Source: an uncultured Cardiobacterium sp. (lineage in GTDB: Bacteria; Pseudomonadota; Gammaproteobacteria; Cardiobacteriales; Cardiobacteriaceae). Taken from it: a stretch of 9,072 bases of DNA. A program made the position numbers and the translations under genes. The DNA is taken from NCBI RefSeq assembly GCF_938028185.1, contig NZ_CALJAH010000137.1:1-9072 (forward strand), given 5' to 3'. Positions within the stretch are counted from its first letter, which is position 1, and each line of letters opens with the position of its first letter. The notes beneath the pieces were generated by a model. The model made no database searches, was not told where the DNA came from, and saw nothing but the letters and a program-made list of their open reading frames with translations. Below, in pieces: positions 6,101 to 9,014 of this stretch.

Positions 6101-9014
6101 CGACGCCCCGGTCGCCACCCTGCACGCCACCCGCAACAGCATCGCCGAAGGCGGCAGCATCACCTGCACCGTCAGCCTCGATCGCCCCGCCGAACGCGAC
6201 ATGACCTACACCATCCGCGCCTACCACGGCAGCACCAGCGACGGCGACTACAGCCTCAGCGCACAAACCGTCACCATCGCCAAAGGCCAAAGCAGCGCCA
6301 GCTTCACCGCCAGCGCCAACCGCGACGGCGCCTACGAAAACAGCGAAACCTTCGCCATCACCGCGACTGACGACACCGGCCACACCAGCCGCACCGACAT
6401 CACCATCGCCAACACTGACGCCGCCGTCGTCCCCGACGCGCCGACCATCAGCCGCGCAGGCGACGGCGCGCGCATCACTCCGGCAGCAGGCGCGGACACC
6501 CTGCACCTCGGCTACCGCGACGCCAGCGGCATCCAGCACAACATCGACCTCAACAAAACCGCCGACGGCCAATGGCACAGCGCCGCCCGCGCGCTCGACT
6601 ACGACGCCCAAACCGGCGCGGTCACACTCGCCCGCATCCAGCCGGGCAGCGACATCTTCGCCAGCAACGCCGCCCAAGGCGTCTATAACGACGAAGCCGC
6701 GCACCTGCTGCCGCAAACCGCGGACAGCGGCCCGCTCACCGCCTCGCTCCACGCCGCCAGCAACGAAGCCATCAGCGAAGGCGGCACGGCGAGCTACATC
6801 ATCCGCCTGAACCGCCCCGCCGAACACGACACCGTCTTCAACCTCGAAATCCGCGGCAAAGACGCCGACGGAGGCGACCTCGTCACCGGCACCCAACAAG
6901 TGACCGTGCGCGCGGGCGAACGCTCCGCCGTCGCCACCGTACAAACACACGACGACAACACCGCCGAGCGCACCGAAACCTACAAAGCCATCCTCTACAC
7001 CCACGACAGCAGCGTCACTGTGCCGGCGCACCGCGGCAGCCTCACCGGCGAAATCAGCGACAACGACGCCATCGCCCCGCCGACCGTCAGCGCCGACACC
7101 CTGCGCCCCGGTGGCGTCCTCGTCGCCCCCGGCAAAGGCGCGGACACCATCACCGTGCAATACCACGACCGCCAGTTCGGCGCCGTCAGCCTCAACGGCT
7201 GGAAAACCCCGGACGGCCAATGGCACATCGGCGAAACCAACCCGGACAAACGCAGCATCGCCGCCGAAATCGACCCCGACAGCGGCACCATCAGCCTGCC
7301 GCCGGACATCGTGGCGGACGGCAGCCGCGTCAGCGCCTGGCAAAGCGCAGGCGGCGTGCGCAGCGCGAGCGCCAGCCGCGACGTCCGCCACGACACCCAC
7401 TGGCTGCCCGAACACAGCAGCGACAGCGACAGCGCCGCACAAGCTGTTGCCACCAACGACGGCAGTGGCGCCGGACGCAACACCCCGGTGCCGAACCACG
7501 CCGGCTGGAAACTCGCCTGGAGCGACACCTTCGACCACAGCATCGACGCTGCCGACAGCAATGGCAAAACCTGGACGCGCTACGGCTGGGGCTGGCAGGC
7601 GCCCGAATTTGGCGGCATGGGACGCTACCTGCAAAGCAACAGCTACACCGAAGACGGCGTCCTGCACATCCGCAGCCAATACGCCAACGGCGCCTGGAGC
7701 AGCGAAGGCGTCAGCAGCGGCGAAATGCACGCCGCCAGCGGCGGGCGCTGGGAAGTGCGCGCCAAATTCCCCAACGCCAAAGGCATCGGCTACGCCTTCC
7801 TCCTCTGGCCGGAAGGCGAGGGCAACTGGCCGCCGGAGGTGGACTTCGCCGAAGGCCGCGTGCGTGACCCCAAAATCGCCGCCACCTACCACTGGGGTAC
7901 CGTGCAGGAGCACAAACAGGCACAAGAAACCTACCAGAACGCCGATCTGACCGACTGGCACACCTACGGCGCCATCCTCGACCCCGAAAAAAACACCCTC
8001 ACCTACACCTTTGACGGCCAGCCCATCAAAACCCTGAGCGACCCGACCGCGCCCGTCAGCAACCAAAAATTCTGGCTCGGCATGCAAACCGGCGCACAAG
8101 ACCCGCACGGCTCCTTTAGCGACCAAGAAAGCATCGACGACGCCGTCCCCGGCAAAGAAACCGCGGCAGCGTCGGACATCGAAATCGACTGGGTCGCGCA
8201 CTACAGCCCGGCCAGCGGCAACCTCGAACACCACGCGCCCCAACAACAGCCTGCGCAAACTGCGGAAACCGCAGCAACCGTAGGGTGGGGCTCGCCCCAC
8301 CACACCAGCGGGACAGCTGCCAACACCGCACACCCTGCGGAAGCGGAACAGCCCGCGCAAACTGCGGAAACCGCAGCAACCGTAGGGTGGGGCTCGCCCC
8401 ACCACACCAGCGGGACAGCTGCCAACACCGCACACCCTGCGGAAGCGGAACAGCCCGCGCAAACTGCGGGAGAGGGTTGGAGTGAGGGCAGCCAACAACC
8501 CGCGCCAGCGACACCTGAAACCCAGGACGCGCAGCCCTACCATCTCGCTACCGCCGAAACCCCGCTGCACTACCCCGCTGCCGCATCAGCACACGATGAC
8601 AGCGGCGCCCGCCACCACACCGCCCACGGCGCAGAAACCCTCAGCAGCGAGACAGGCATGGCGGACACCTTCGCCTACCTGCTGGATAGCGACGACGCCG
8701 CCAGCTGGCAACAGCCGGGCAAAATCAGCGACTACAACCCGGCAGAGGGCGACCGCATCGTGCTGGCAGGACGCGGCCTTGCCGACGCGCGGCTGGAAGT
8801 CAGCGCGGATGAACACGGCCAGCACCTCAACATCACCGACCGCGCCGGACACACCCGCAGCATCGACATCGCGGCGGCAGGCGGCAAACCGCTGACGGCG
8901 GCGGACATCCTCAGCCACGTGGAAATTCGCGACCCGCAACAATACGACCCGTCACACCACAGCACCCCGCAGCAGCCGCCACTACCGCAGGAGGACAACA
9001 GCCATATCCTCTAA
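1..9014 (+). CDS. Giant modular secreted polysaccharide-active protein (GH26, beta-helix, GH16), 5' partial
   Basis: The frame is open from the first complete codon at base 3 to TAA at 9012-9014, giving 3003 visible residues. The true start is upstream: the first visible codons encode TNSTFTLTAAQKGAKITVQ, the interior of an Ig-like repeat that recurs three more times, so the GTG at 54 is an internal valine, not a start. The protein alternates scaffold modules (nine Ig-like, one cadherin-like, three Calx-beta, two X modules) with three catalytic-type domains: GH26 (residues about 421-764), parallel beta-helix (1138-1727) and GH16 (2498-2737). A C-terminal domain at 2885-2977 resembles type I secretion target domains, so the protein is probably exported directly to the outside. 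Composition is rich in D, N, T, G and A, with one cysteine in the whole visible length, as is common for type I substrates. I read only one or two conserved motifs per domain, so the family calls are strong but substrates are unknown. No promoter, ribosome site or operon partner is in view. Confidence 0.95.
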   Translation, partial: TNSTFTLTAAQKGAKITVQATYDDNAQNHETPTSDATAAVADNSTPNPLPNPQPNPNPSPNPSPNPNPSPNPQPNHAGKVSISGDAKVGSELKATVTDEDGVPTTGVKYQWFADGKAISGATNSTFTLTAAQKGAKITVQATYDDNANHHETPTSDATAAVADNSAPNPQPNPQPNPNPNPSPNPNPNPSPNPQPQPNHAGKVSITGEAKVGSELKATVTDDDGVPATGVKYQWFADGKAIDGATNSTFTLTAAQKGAKITVQATYDDNAKNHETPTSDATAAVADNSTPNPSPTPQPNHAGKVSISGEAKVGSELKATVTDEDGVPTTGVKYQWFADGKAISGATNSTFTLTAAQKGAKITVQATYDDNAKHHESPISSETQAVSEDTPPPPNAPGITLSGSGEVTEGGKATYTVSLDQRALPQANSASELLHNLQNQKGILFGQQRGLDVSFSPENSDGNHSDVYALSGHYPGMIGLDMMEPPRQRNLSAEENGRRMGEAMRKIDSIGGIPTLSAHWNMPGGETDRTKIDLKRLLPGGDQNAELNGWLDAIVETGKHAVRDDGTKIPFLFRPLHEANGDWMWWNYERSGAETYKELFRYIVNYLKEHGLEGQMLTTFAPNGGFGGDESRYKLLYPGDDVVDVLGMDFYDTDNTRLAKDKWVGELVQDLAMLSRMAAARGKIAALAEFGREGYKMLKPDGNTDPNWYTDVLEAIKADPDASKIAYMHTWANFGGNPVFSAFTPWPGHEMAGNFNEFVRQLTMTRNADRDVTVDVTIQHGTTDDGDVKTTTRTVTIPKGQNSATFTVDAVADGKKEGDEHYTVKISHAQGGQIEAGKDSVSTTIHDEGGAGAANHPGSVSISGEATEDSSLTATVSDEDGVPNGVAYQWLRDGTAIDGAHDKTYVLRGDDVGHKISVQARYTDHAAHDEAPTSSETGTVASKPAAPPPANQPGIVNIRGEAKIGSELSAEVRDGNGYDANSVQYQWLRDGQPIAGATHGNYTLQAEDAGHKISVRAAYTDGDKYPENPTSAATDIPAAQPPSGNSLTVSGEGKVGTVLTTAIADADGVPKAGVQYQWYADGKAIDGATHEVYRIRPEDSGKHISVQAQYTDNAGNADTTNTAAVAQPVADNPATQSALGHKLYAHAEYGKYIDARDFGVDPANADNTAALKAALKAADDEGAALYLGVGTLKLHEQIRIGTDVYDKSGKLIQEGYENVRAIFGAGMGKTKLTFDWQQEGVYDPKTNATDARALAGVLIDGVNGKSVADLSVEYQHKTAEDFYRKSSSYFGKINGIVVNDADHTKIDTVEVSGANRAGVFFTSTETSRSGARDRLIRHEISEADMPPAGDHNQLIYSNLHHNRVAGSLVAYQRDFSADSNHLAWNGHEADGGTGYGIAAMAGSYNYGVTFSRNTTDHNYRKGLDVHDGNHITIENNIASGDRLYGIAVYNRQFTMDDVTIRNNTVNADPTFRLDTDDGDDIENRTPDYRLYSGIQIQTNTQHGIQDLQSKGPGKYDISGNTVNGLDVYQDAMQTYGIEFRNHEPTMDYTLTIRNNTISGESSKYLIGVLNETRHKDGSVGEGSGDITIEGNTMTLDRSARWAVPVYIEEKAHDGTLRGSVTYRNNHLTLKSASEGSIEAIQMVGNAQNYDIGHNTFALHGSIDKSVISLHGQGKNTKPQLNVHDNDFTTDSSSLGKNWVEISHKNGADATVSAHHNTLNGKALADIGDLPTPPAPQPPAENHEGSVAISGETKVGQTLTAEVSDDDGVDSSQIKYQWQRDGQPIDGATAKTYQLTAADLGKEIRVQATYEDKAKHHETPTSAATATVQDANSAGNHAPHELKLGYGQDADRSLSYWVKGGQSGDTVGKLSAKDADGDPLTWRVSDPRFEITDSGALKLKDGVALDYANEKRAVMTVTATDSHGAATSRDFAVQVRDPDTHNRGEDNHPGYLGVSGGNKVGDTLQAWFDDQDGKAQGSGNYQWYANGEAIAGATGDSYTLTAAEAGKTVRVGISYQDNKGNAEHLYSAPTAAISDDAPVATLHATRNSIAEGGSITCTVSLDRPAERDMTYTIRAYHGSTSDGDYSLSAQTVTIAKGQSSASFTASANRDGAYENSETFAITATDDTGHTSRTDITIANTDAAVVPDAPTISRAGDGARITPAAGADTLHLGYRDASGIQHNIDLNKTADGQWHSAARALDYDAQTGAVTLARIQPGSDIFASNAAQGVYNDEAAHLLPQTADSGPLTASLHAASNEAISEGGTASYIIRLNRPAEHDTVFNLEIRGKDADGGDLVTGTQQVTVRAGERSAVATVQTHDDNTAERTETYKAILYTHDSSVTVPAHRGSLTGEISDNDAIAPPTVSADTLRPGGVLVAPGKGADTITVQYHDRQFGAVSLNGWKTPDGQWHIGETNPDKRSIAAEIDPDSGTISLPPDIVADGSRVSAWQSAGGVRSASASRDVRHDTHWLPEHSSDSDSAAQAVATNDGSGAGRNTPVPNHAGWKLAWSDTFDHSIDAADSNGKTWTRYGWGWQAPEFGGMGRYLQSNSYTEDGVLHIRSQYANGAWSSEGVSSGEMHAASGGRWEVRAKFPNAKGIGYAFLLWPEGEGNWPPEVDFAEGRVRDPKIAATYHWGTVQEHKQAQETYQNADLTDWHTYGAILDPEKNTLTYTFDGQPIKTLSDPTAPVSNQKFWLGMQTGAQDPHGSFSDQESIDDAVPGKETAAASDIEIDWVAHYSPASGNLEHHAPQQQPAQTAETAATVGWGSPHHTSGTAANTAHPAEAEQPAQTAETAATVGWGSPHHTSGTAANTAHPAEAEQPAQTAGEGWSEGSQQPAPATPETQDAQPYHLATAETPLHYPAAASAHDDSGARHHTAHGAETLSSETGMADTFAYLLDSDDAASWQQPGKISDYNPAEGDRIVLAGRGLADARLEVSADEHGQHLNITDRAGHTRSIDIAAAGGKPLTAADILSHVEIRDPQQYDPSHHSTPQQPPLPQEDNSHIL
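135..224 (+). repeat. Pro-Asn-rich linker 1
   Basis: A 30-residue linker of alternating proline with N, S, Q or L (for example PNPNPSPNPSPNPNPSPNP). It is encoded by runs of near-identical 6-bp units of the type CCN-AAY. Such linkers are extended and flexible and separate the Ig-like repeats. Because the unit is 6 bp, copy-number slippage would keep the reading frame. Confidence 0.85.
225..497 (+). other. Ig-like repeat R2
   Basis: A 91-residue repeat (residues 75-165) beginning NHAGKVSISG and ending VADNS. Its pattern is ISGxxKVGSELKATV, then the acidic loop DEDGVP, then KYQWFADGKAISGAT, then a TFTLTAAQKG turn and ITVQATYDDNA. This matches the Ig-like repeat widespread in large type I-secreted RTX/adhesin proteins (GxxLTA...DxDG...YQWxxDGxxIxGA...TYxLTxxDxGxxIxV). 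The role is structural. The DxDG loop may bind calcium, which is inference. Confidence 0.85.
498..593 (+). repeat. Pro-Asn-rich linker 2
   Basis: A 32-residue linker of Pro-Asn, Pro-Gln and Pro-Ser dipeptides between repeats R2 and R3. It is similar to linker 1 but with a different order and number of dipeptides. The length difference between linkers (30, 32 and 10 residues) suggests expansion and contraction of the 6-bp unit. Confidence 0.85.
594..866 (+). other. Ig-like repeat R3
   Basis: A 91-residue copy (residues 198-288) nearly identical to R2 and R4 in protein. At DNA level it has its own variants: the acidic loop reads DDDGVPATG instead of DEDGVPTTG, and KAIDGAT replaces KAISGAT. It starts with the same NHAGKV boundary. 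Structural scaffold module. Confidence 0.85.
867..896 (+). repeat. Short Pro-rich linker 3
   Basis: A 10-residue linker (TPNPSPTPQP) in the position held by the 30- and 32-residue linkers of the preceding repeats. It looks like a contracted version of them. Confidence 0.8.
897..1169 (+). other. Ig-like repeat R4
   Basis: Residues 299-389 form the last of the near-identical N-terminal Ig-like repeats (NHAGKVSISGEAKVGSELK). The end diverges from the others: ESPISSETQAVSEDT replaces ETPTSDATAAVADNS. A PPPPNAPG linker then leads into the next domain. The divergence at the array edge is what homogenisation by recombination within the array would leave. Confidence 0.85.
1194..1262 (+). other. Calx-beta-like domain 1, N-terminal part (split)
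   Basis: ITLSGSGEVTEGGKATYTVSLDQ (residues 398-420 are this opening strand pair) has the start of a Calx-beta domain: EGG, then a strand of the type xYTVSLD. The two uninterrupted Calx-beta domains later in the protein read IAEGGSITCTVSLDRPAERD and ISEGGTASYIIRLNRPAEHD at this point. Here the fold is broken right after SLDQ by the GH26 domain and resumes at 2295. The assignment rests on this internal alignment. Confidence 0.7.
1263..2294 (+). other. GH26 glycoside hydrolase domain (beta-mannanase-like)
   Basis: Residues about 421-764, roughly 344 residues, the normal size of a GH26 (beta/alpha)8 barrel. Visible family motifs in order: FGQQRG near the start; GHYPGMIGLD; SAHWNMP with the conserved His codon at 1554; FLFRPLHEANGDWMWW with the presumed acid/base Glu at 1731-1733; VLGMDFYD; and ALAEFG with the presumed nucleophile Glu at 2064-2066; then a late HTW strand. 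Both catalytic glutamates are present, so an active retaining hydrolase is expected. GH26 enzymes mostly cut beta-1,4-mannan or gluco-/galactomannan, but some act on beta-1,3-xylan or mixed-linkage glucan, so the substrate is open. It probably acts outside the cell. Codon choice (more AAG and GAG) differs from the beta-helix region, hinting at separate origin. Confidence 0.9.
2295..2546 (+). other. Calx-beta-like domain 1, C-terminal part
   Basis: RNADRDVTVDVTIQHGTTDDG, then TVTIPKGQNSATFTVDAVADGKKEGDEHYTVKIS, ending in TTIHDEG (residues 765-848). This matches the rest of a Calx-beta fold: compare RPAERDMTYTI, TVTIAKGQSSASFTASANRDGAYENSETFAIT in the intact domain at 6108-6419. It lacks its own opening strands, which lie at 1194-1262 on the other side of the GH26 domain. 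Calx-beta domains commonly bind calcium and stiffen extracellular proteins. Confidence 0.75.
2562..2825 (+). other. Ig-like repeat R5
   Basis: Residues 854-941, starting NHPGSVSISGEATEDSSLTATVSDEDGVPNGVAYQWLRDGTAIDGA. Same repeat family as R1-R4 but diverged in sequence. It is followed by a Pro/Ala linker (SKPAAPPPA). It forms a scaffold between the GH26 and beta-helix modules. Confidence 0.82.
2850..3113 (+). other. Ig-like repeat R6
   Basis: Residues 950-1037, starting NQPGIVNIRGEAKIGSELSAEV. The usual acidic loop DxDG is altered to DGNGYD. The YQWLRDGQPIAGAT and YTLQAEDAGHKISVRAAYTD signature segments are intact. Structural module. Confidence 0.82.
3126..3392 (+). other. Ig-like repeat R7
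   Basis: Residues 1042-1130: SLTVSGEGKVGTVLTTAIADADGVPKAG followed by YQWYADGKAIDGATHEVYRIRPEDSGKHISVQAQYTDNAG. It lacks the NHxG opening found in most copies. It directly precedes the beta-helix module. Confidence 0.82.
3414..5183 (+). other. Right-handed parallel beta-helix domain (pectate lyase/mannuronan epimerase superfamily)
   Basis: Residues 1138-1727, about 590 residues. The opening YIDARDFGVDPANADNTAALKAALKAADDEGAALYLGVGTL is the typical start of pectate-lyase-3/AlgE-type beta-helices (DFG.D...D.T.AL..A), and IFGAGMGKTKL matches the G.GMG turn of mannuronan C5-epimerases. Later coils repeat short Asn-ladder motifs: IENNIASG, IRNNTVNA, ISGNTVNG, IRNNTISG, IEGNTMTL, YRNNHLTL, IGHNTFAL, VHDNDFTT. 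A GLDVHDG segment (codons 4266-4286) resembles the catalytic DPHE region of AlgE epimerases, with Asp and His spaced alike. I could not find an equivalent of the second catalytic Asp, so the activity could be epimerase, lyase, hydrolase or binding only. It is clearly longer than the roughly 385-residue AlgE catalytic module. Confidence 0.85.
5220..5486 (+). other. Ig-like repeat R8
   Basis: Residues 1740-1828, starting NHEGSVAISGETKVGQTLTAEVSDDDGVDSSQIKYQWQRDGQPIDGAT, with YQLTAADLGKEIRVQATYEDKAKHHETPTS at the end. The last part closely resembles the N-terminal repeats R1-R4 although the beta-helix lies between. Preceded by a PTPPAPQPPAE linker. Confidence 0.83.
5502..5807 (+). other. Cadherin-like repeat domain
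   Basis: Residues 1834-1935. The pattern GDTVGKLSAKDADGDPLTWRVSDPRFEITDSGALKLKDGVALDYANE, then VMTVTATDSHGAATSRDFAVQVRD, matches bacterial cadherin-like repeats found in RTX adhesins. The DADGD, LDYAN and ATDSHG segments are the usual calcium-site positions. Structural, probably calcium-rigidified. Confidence 0.85.
5835..6101 (+). other. Ig-like repeat R9
   Basis: Residues 1945-2033: NHPGYLGVSGGNKVGDTLQAWFDDQDGKAQGSGNYQWYANGEAIAGATGDSYTLTAAEAGKTVRVGISYQD. The last and most diverged Ig-like copy, with the YQW and GAT signatures intact. Followed directly by a Calx-beta domain. Confidence 0.82.
6108..6419 (+). other. Calx-beta-like domain 2
   Basis: Residues 2036-2139: VATLHATRNSIAEGGSITCTVSLDRPAERDMTYTIRA, HGSTSDGDYSLSAQTVTIAKGQSSASFTASANRDGAYENSETFAIT. 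This is the complete Calx-beta pattern (EGG, V-S-L-D-R-P, G-x-A/S-D-G-D, V-T-I-x-x-G). It carries the only cysteine of the visible protein (TGC at 6165-6167), at a position where the other Calx-beta domains have Tyr. Confidence 0.82.
6432..6713 (+). other. Module X1 (adhesin-type beta repeat)
   Basis: Residues 2144-2237: DAPTISRAGDGARITPAAGADTLHLGYRDASG, then DGQWHSA, YDAQTGAVTLARIQPGSDIFASNA, ending HLLP. It aligns with the module at 7074-7409 (APGKGADTITVQYHD, DGQWHIG, DPDSGTISLPPDIVADGSRVSA, HWLP). It looks like the PxxPT...GADTxxxxYxDxxG...DGxW repeat seen in large bacterial adhesins. I cannot name a family, so the function is taken as structural. Confidence 0.6.
6735..7067 (+). other. 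Calx-beta-like domain 3
   Basis: Residues 2245-2355: LTASLHAASNEAISEGGTASYIIRLNRPAEHDTVFNLEIRGKDADGGD, QQVTVRAGERSAVATVQTHDDNTAERTETYKAIL, ending GEISDND. Complete Calx-beta pattern. RPAEHD matches RPAERD of domain 2 and RNADRD of split domain 1. It is sandwiched between the two X modules. Confidence 0.8.
7074..7409 (+). other. Module X2 (adhesin-type beta repeat)
   Basis: Residues 2358-2469, homologous to X1 at 6432-6713 and slightly longer. Shared landmarks are PPTVSADTLRPGG, GADTITVQYHD, TPDGQWHIG, IDPDSGTISL and a final HWLP. Calx-beta followed by X therefore occurs twice in a row, which looks like a two-domain duplication. An acidic Ser/Asp-rich linker follows, then the GH16 domain. Confidence 0.6.
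7494..8213 (+). other. GH16-like glycoside hydrolase domain
   Basis: Residues 2498-2737, about 240 residues, normal for the GH16 beta-jelly-roll. Motifs in order: WKLAWSDTFD at the first strand; YTEDGVLHIRSQ; SSGEMHAASGGRWEVRAKFP; AFLLWPEGEGNWPPEVDFAEG with the catalytic ExDxxE motif at codons 7836-7853 (nucleophile Glu at 7836-7838, Asp at 7842-7844, acid/base Glu at 7851-7853); DWHTYGAIL; LTYTFDGQPI; FWLGMQTG; and a final EIDWVAHY strand. All three motif residues are intact, so activity is expected. GH16 enzymes cleave beta-1,3/1,4-glucans, galactans (agar, carrageenan) or bacterial exopolysaccharides. The fit to GH16 is good but the subfamily and substrate are not resolved. The domain begins with the NHAG boundary used by the Ig-like repeats. 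Confidence 0.88.
8284..8301. repeat. Palindrome in first 102-bp unit
   Basis: GGTGGGGCTCGCCCCACC: perfect 8-bp arms around TC. Preceded by TAG and resembling the 'TAGGGTGGG...CCCACC' type of interspersed palindrome I recall from intergenic DNA of many proteobacteria. Here it is translated as part of VGWGSPHH. Confidence 0.8.
8386..8403. repeat. Palindrome in second 102-bp unit
   Basis: Second copy of the same 18-bp palindrome, exactly 102 bp downstream of the first. The two copies could also pair with each other. Confidence 0.8.
8465..8489. repeat. REP-like interspersed repeat fragment inside the gene
   Basis: After the broken third tandem copy the DNA reads GGGAGAGGGTTGGAGTG and continues with AGGGC. 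This resembles half of the common intergenic element whose other strand reads CCCTCAC..CCAACCCTCTCCC. It is translated as AGEGWSEG, unlike the surrounding protein. The matching inverted half is not seen nearby, so it is a fragment at most. The family resemblance is from memory. Confidence 0.5.
8655..8933 (+). other. C-terminal type I secretion target-like domain
   Basis: Residues 2885-2977: GMADTFAYLLDSDDAASWQQPGKISDYNPAEGDRIVLAGRGLADARLEVSADEHGQHLNITDRAGHTRSIDI. The layout (DTFxY, then a DYNPAEGDRIVL strand-loop, then an LEVS...LNIT...IDI beta hairpin series) matches the C-terminal domain of type I secretion substrates such as the VCA0849 subclass (GxDTFxW...I.DFNPGEGDKLDL). It is preceded by no visible GGxGxDxxx RTX nonapeptides. 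It is followed by a 26-residue Pro/Gln/His tail ending DNSHIL, with small hydrophobics at the terminus as in many type I signals. No transporter gene is in the window to confirm the route. Confidence 0.7.

Larger units (their letters stand above)
8253..8469 (+). repeat. Perfect 102-bp tandem repeat, two copies plus 13-bp third
   Basis: Bases 8253-8354 and 8355-8456 match at every position by eye, and a third copy starts at 8457 but ends after 13 bases at 8469. The unit is 34 codons and stays in frame (each unit includes TAATVGWGSPHHTSGTAANT). It contains two inverted repeats (CTGCGG-AAA-CCGCAG at 8260-8274, and the palindrome at 8284-8301). Perfect identity implies a recent duplication or ongoing slippage. 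Confidence 0.95.
8214..8636 (+). other. Low-complexity linker between GH16 and secretion domain
   Basis: About 140 residues rich in A, T, P, H, Q and E with no recognisable fold. It contains the 34-residue tandem repeat and an abrupt GEGWSEGSQQ segment that look like translated interspersed repeat DNA. It probably acts as a flexible spacer. Confidence 0.75.

Noticed and set aside
8284..8403. The GC-rich palindromes as a transcription terminator or CRISPR-like array
   Set aside because: They lie inside a continuous reading frame, with no T-run and only two copies with no unique spacers. A tandem duplication explains them.
1545..8570. Very long open frames on the minus strand (about 1545-4505 and 5151-8570, also 177-1124)
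   Set aside because: They lie wholly opposite the real gene and translate to low-complexity Val/Ala/Gly/Asp-rich sequence with no motif. They arise because GC-rich codon use makes antisense stops rare.
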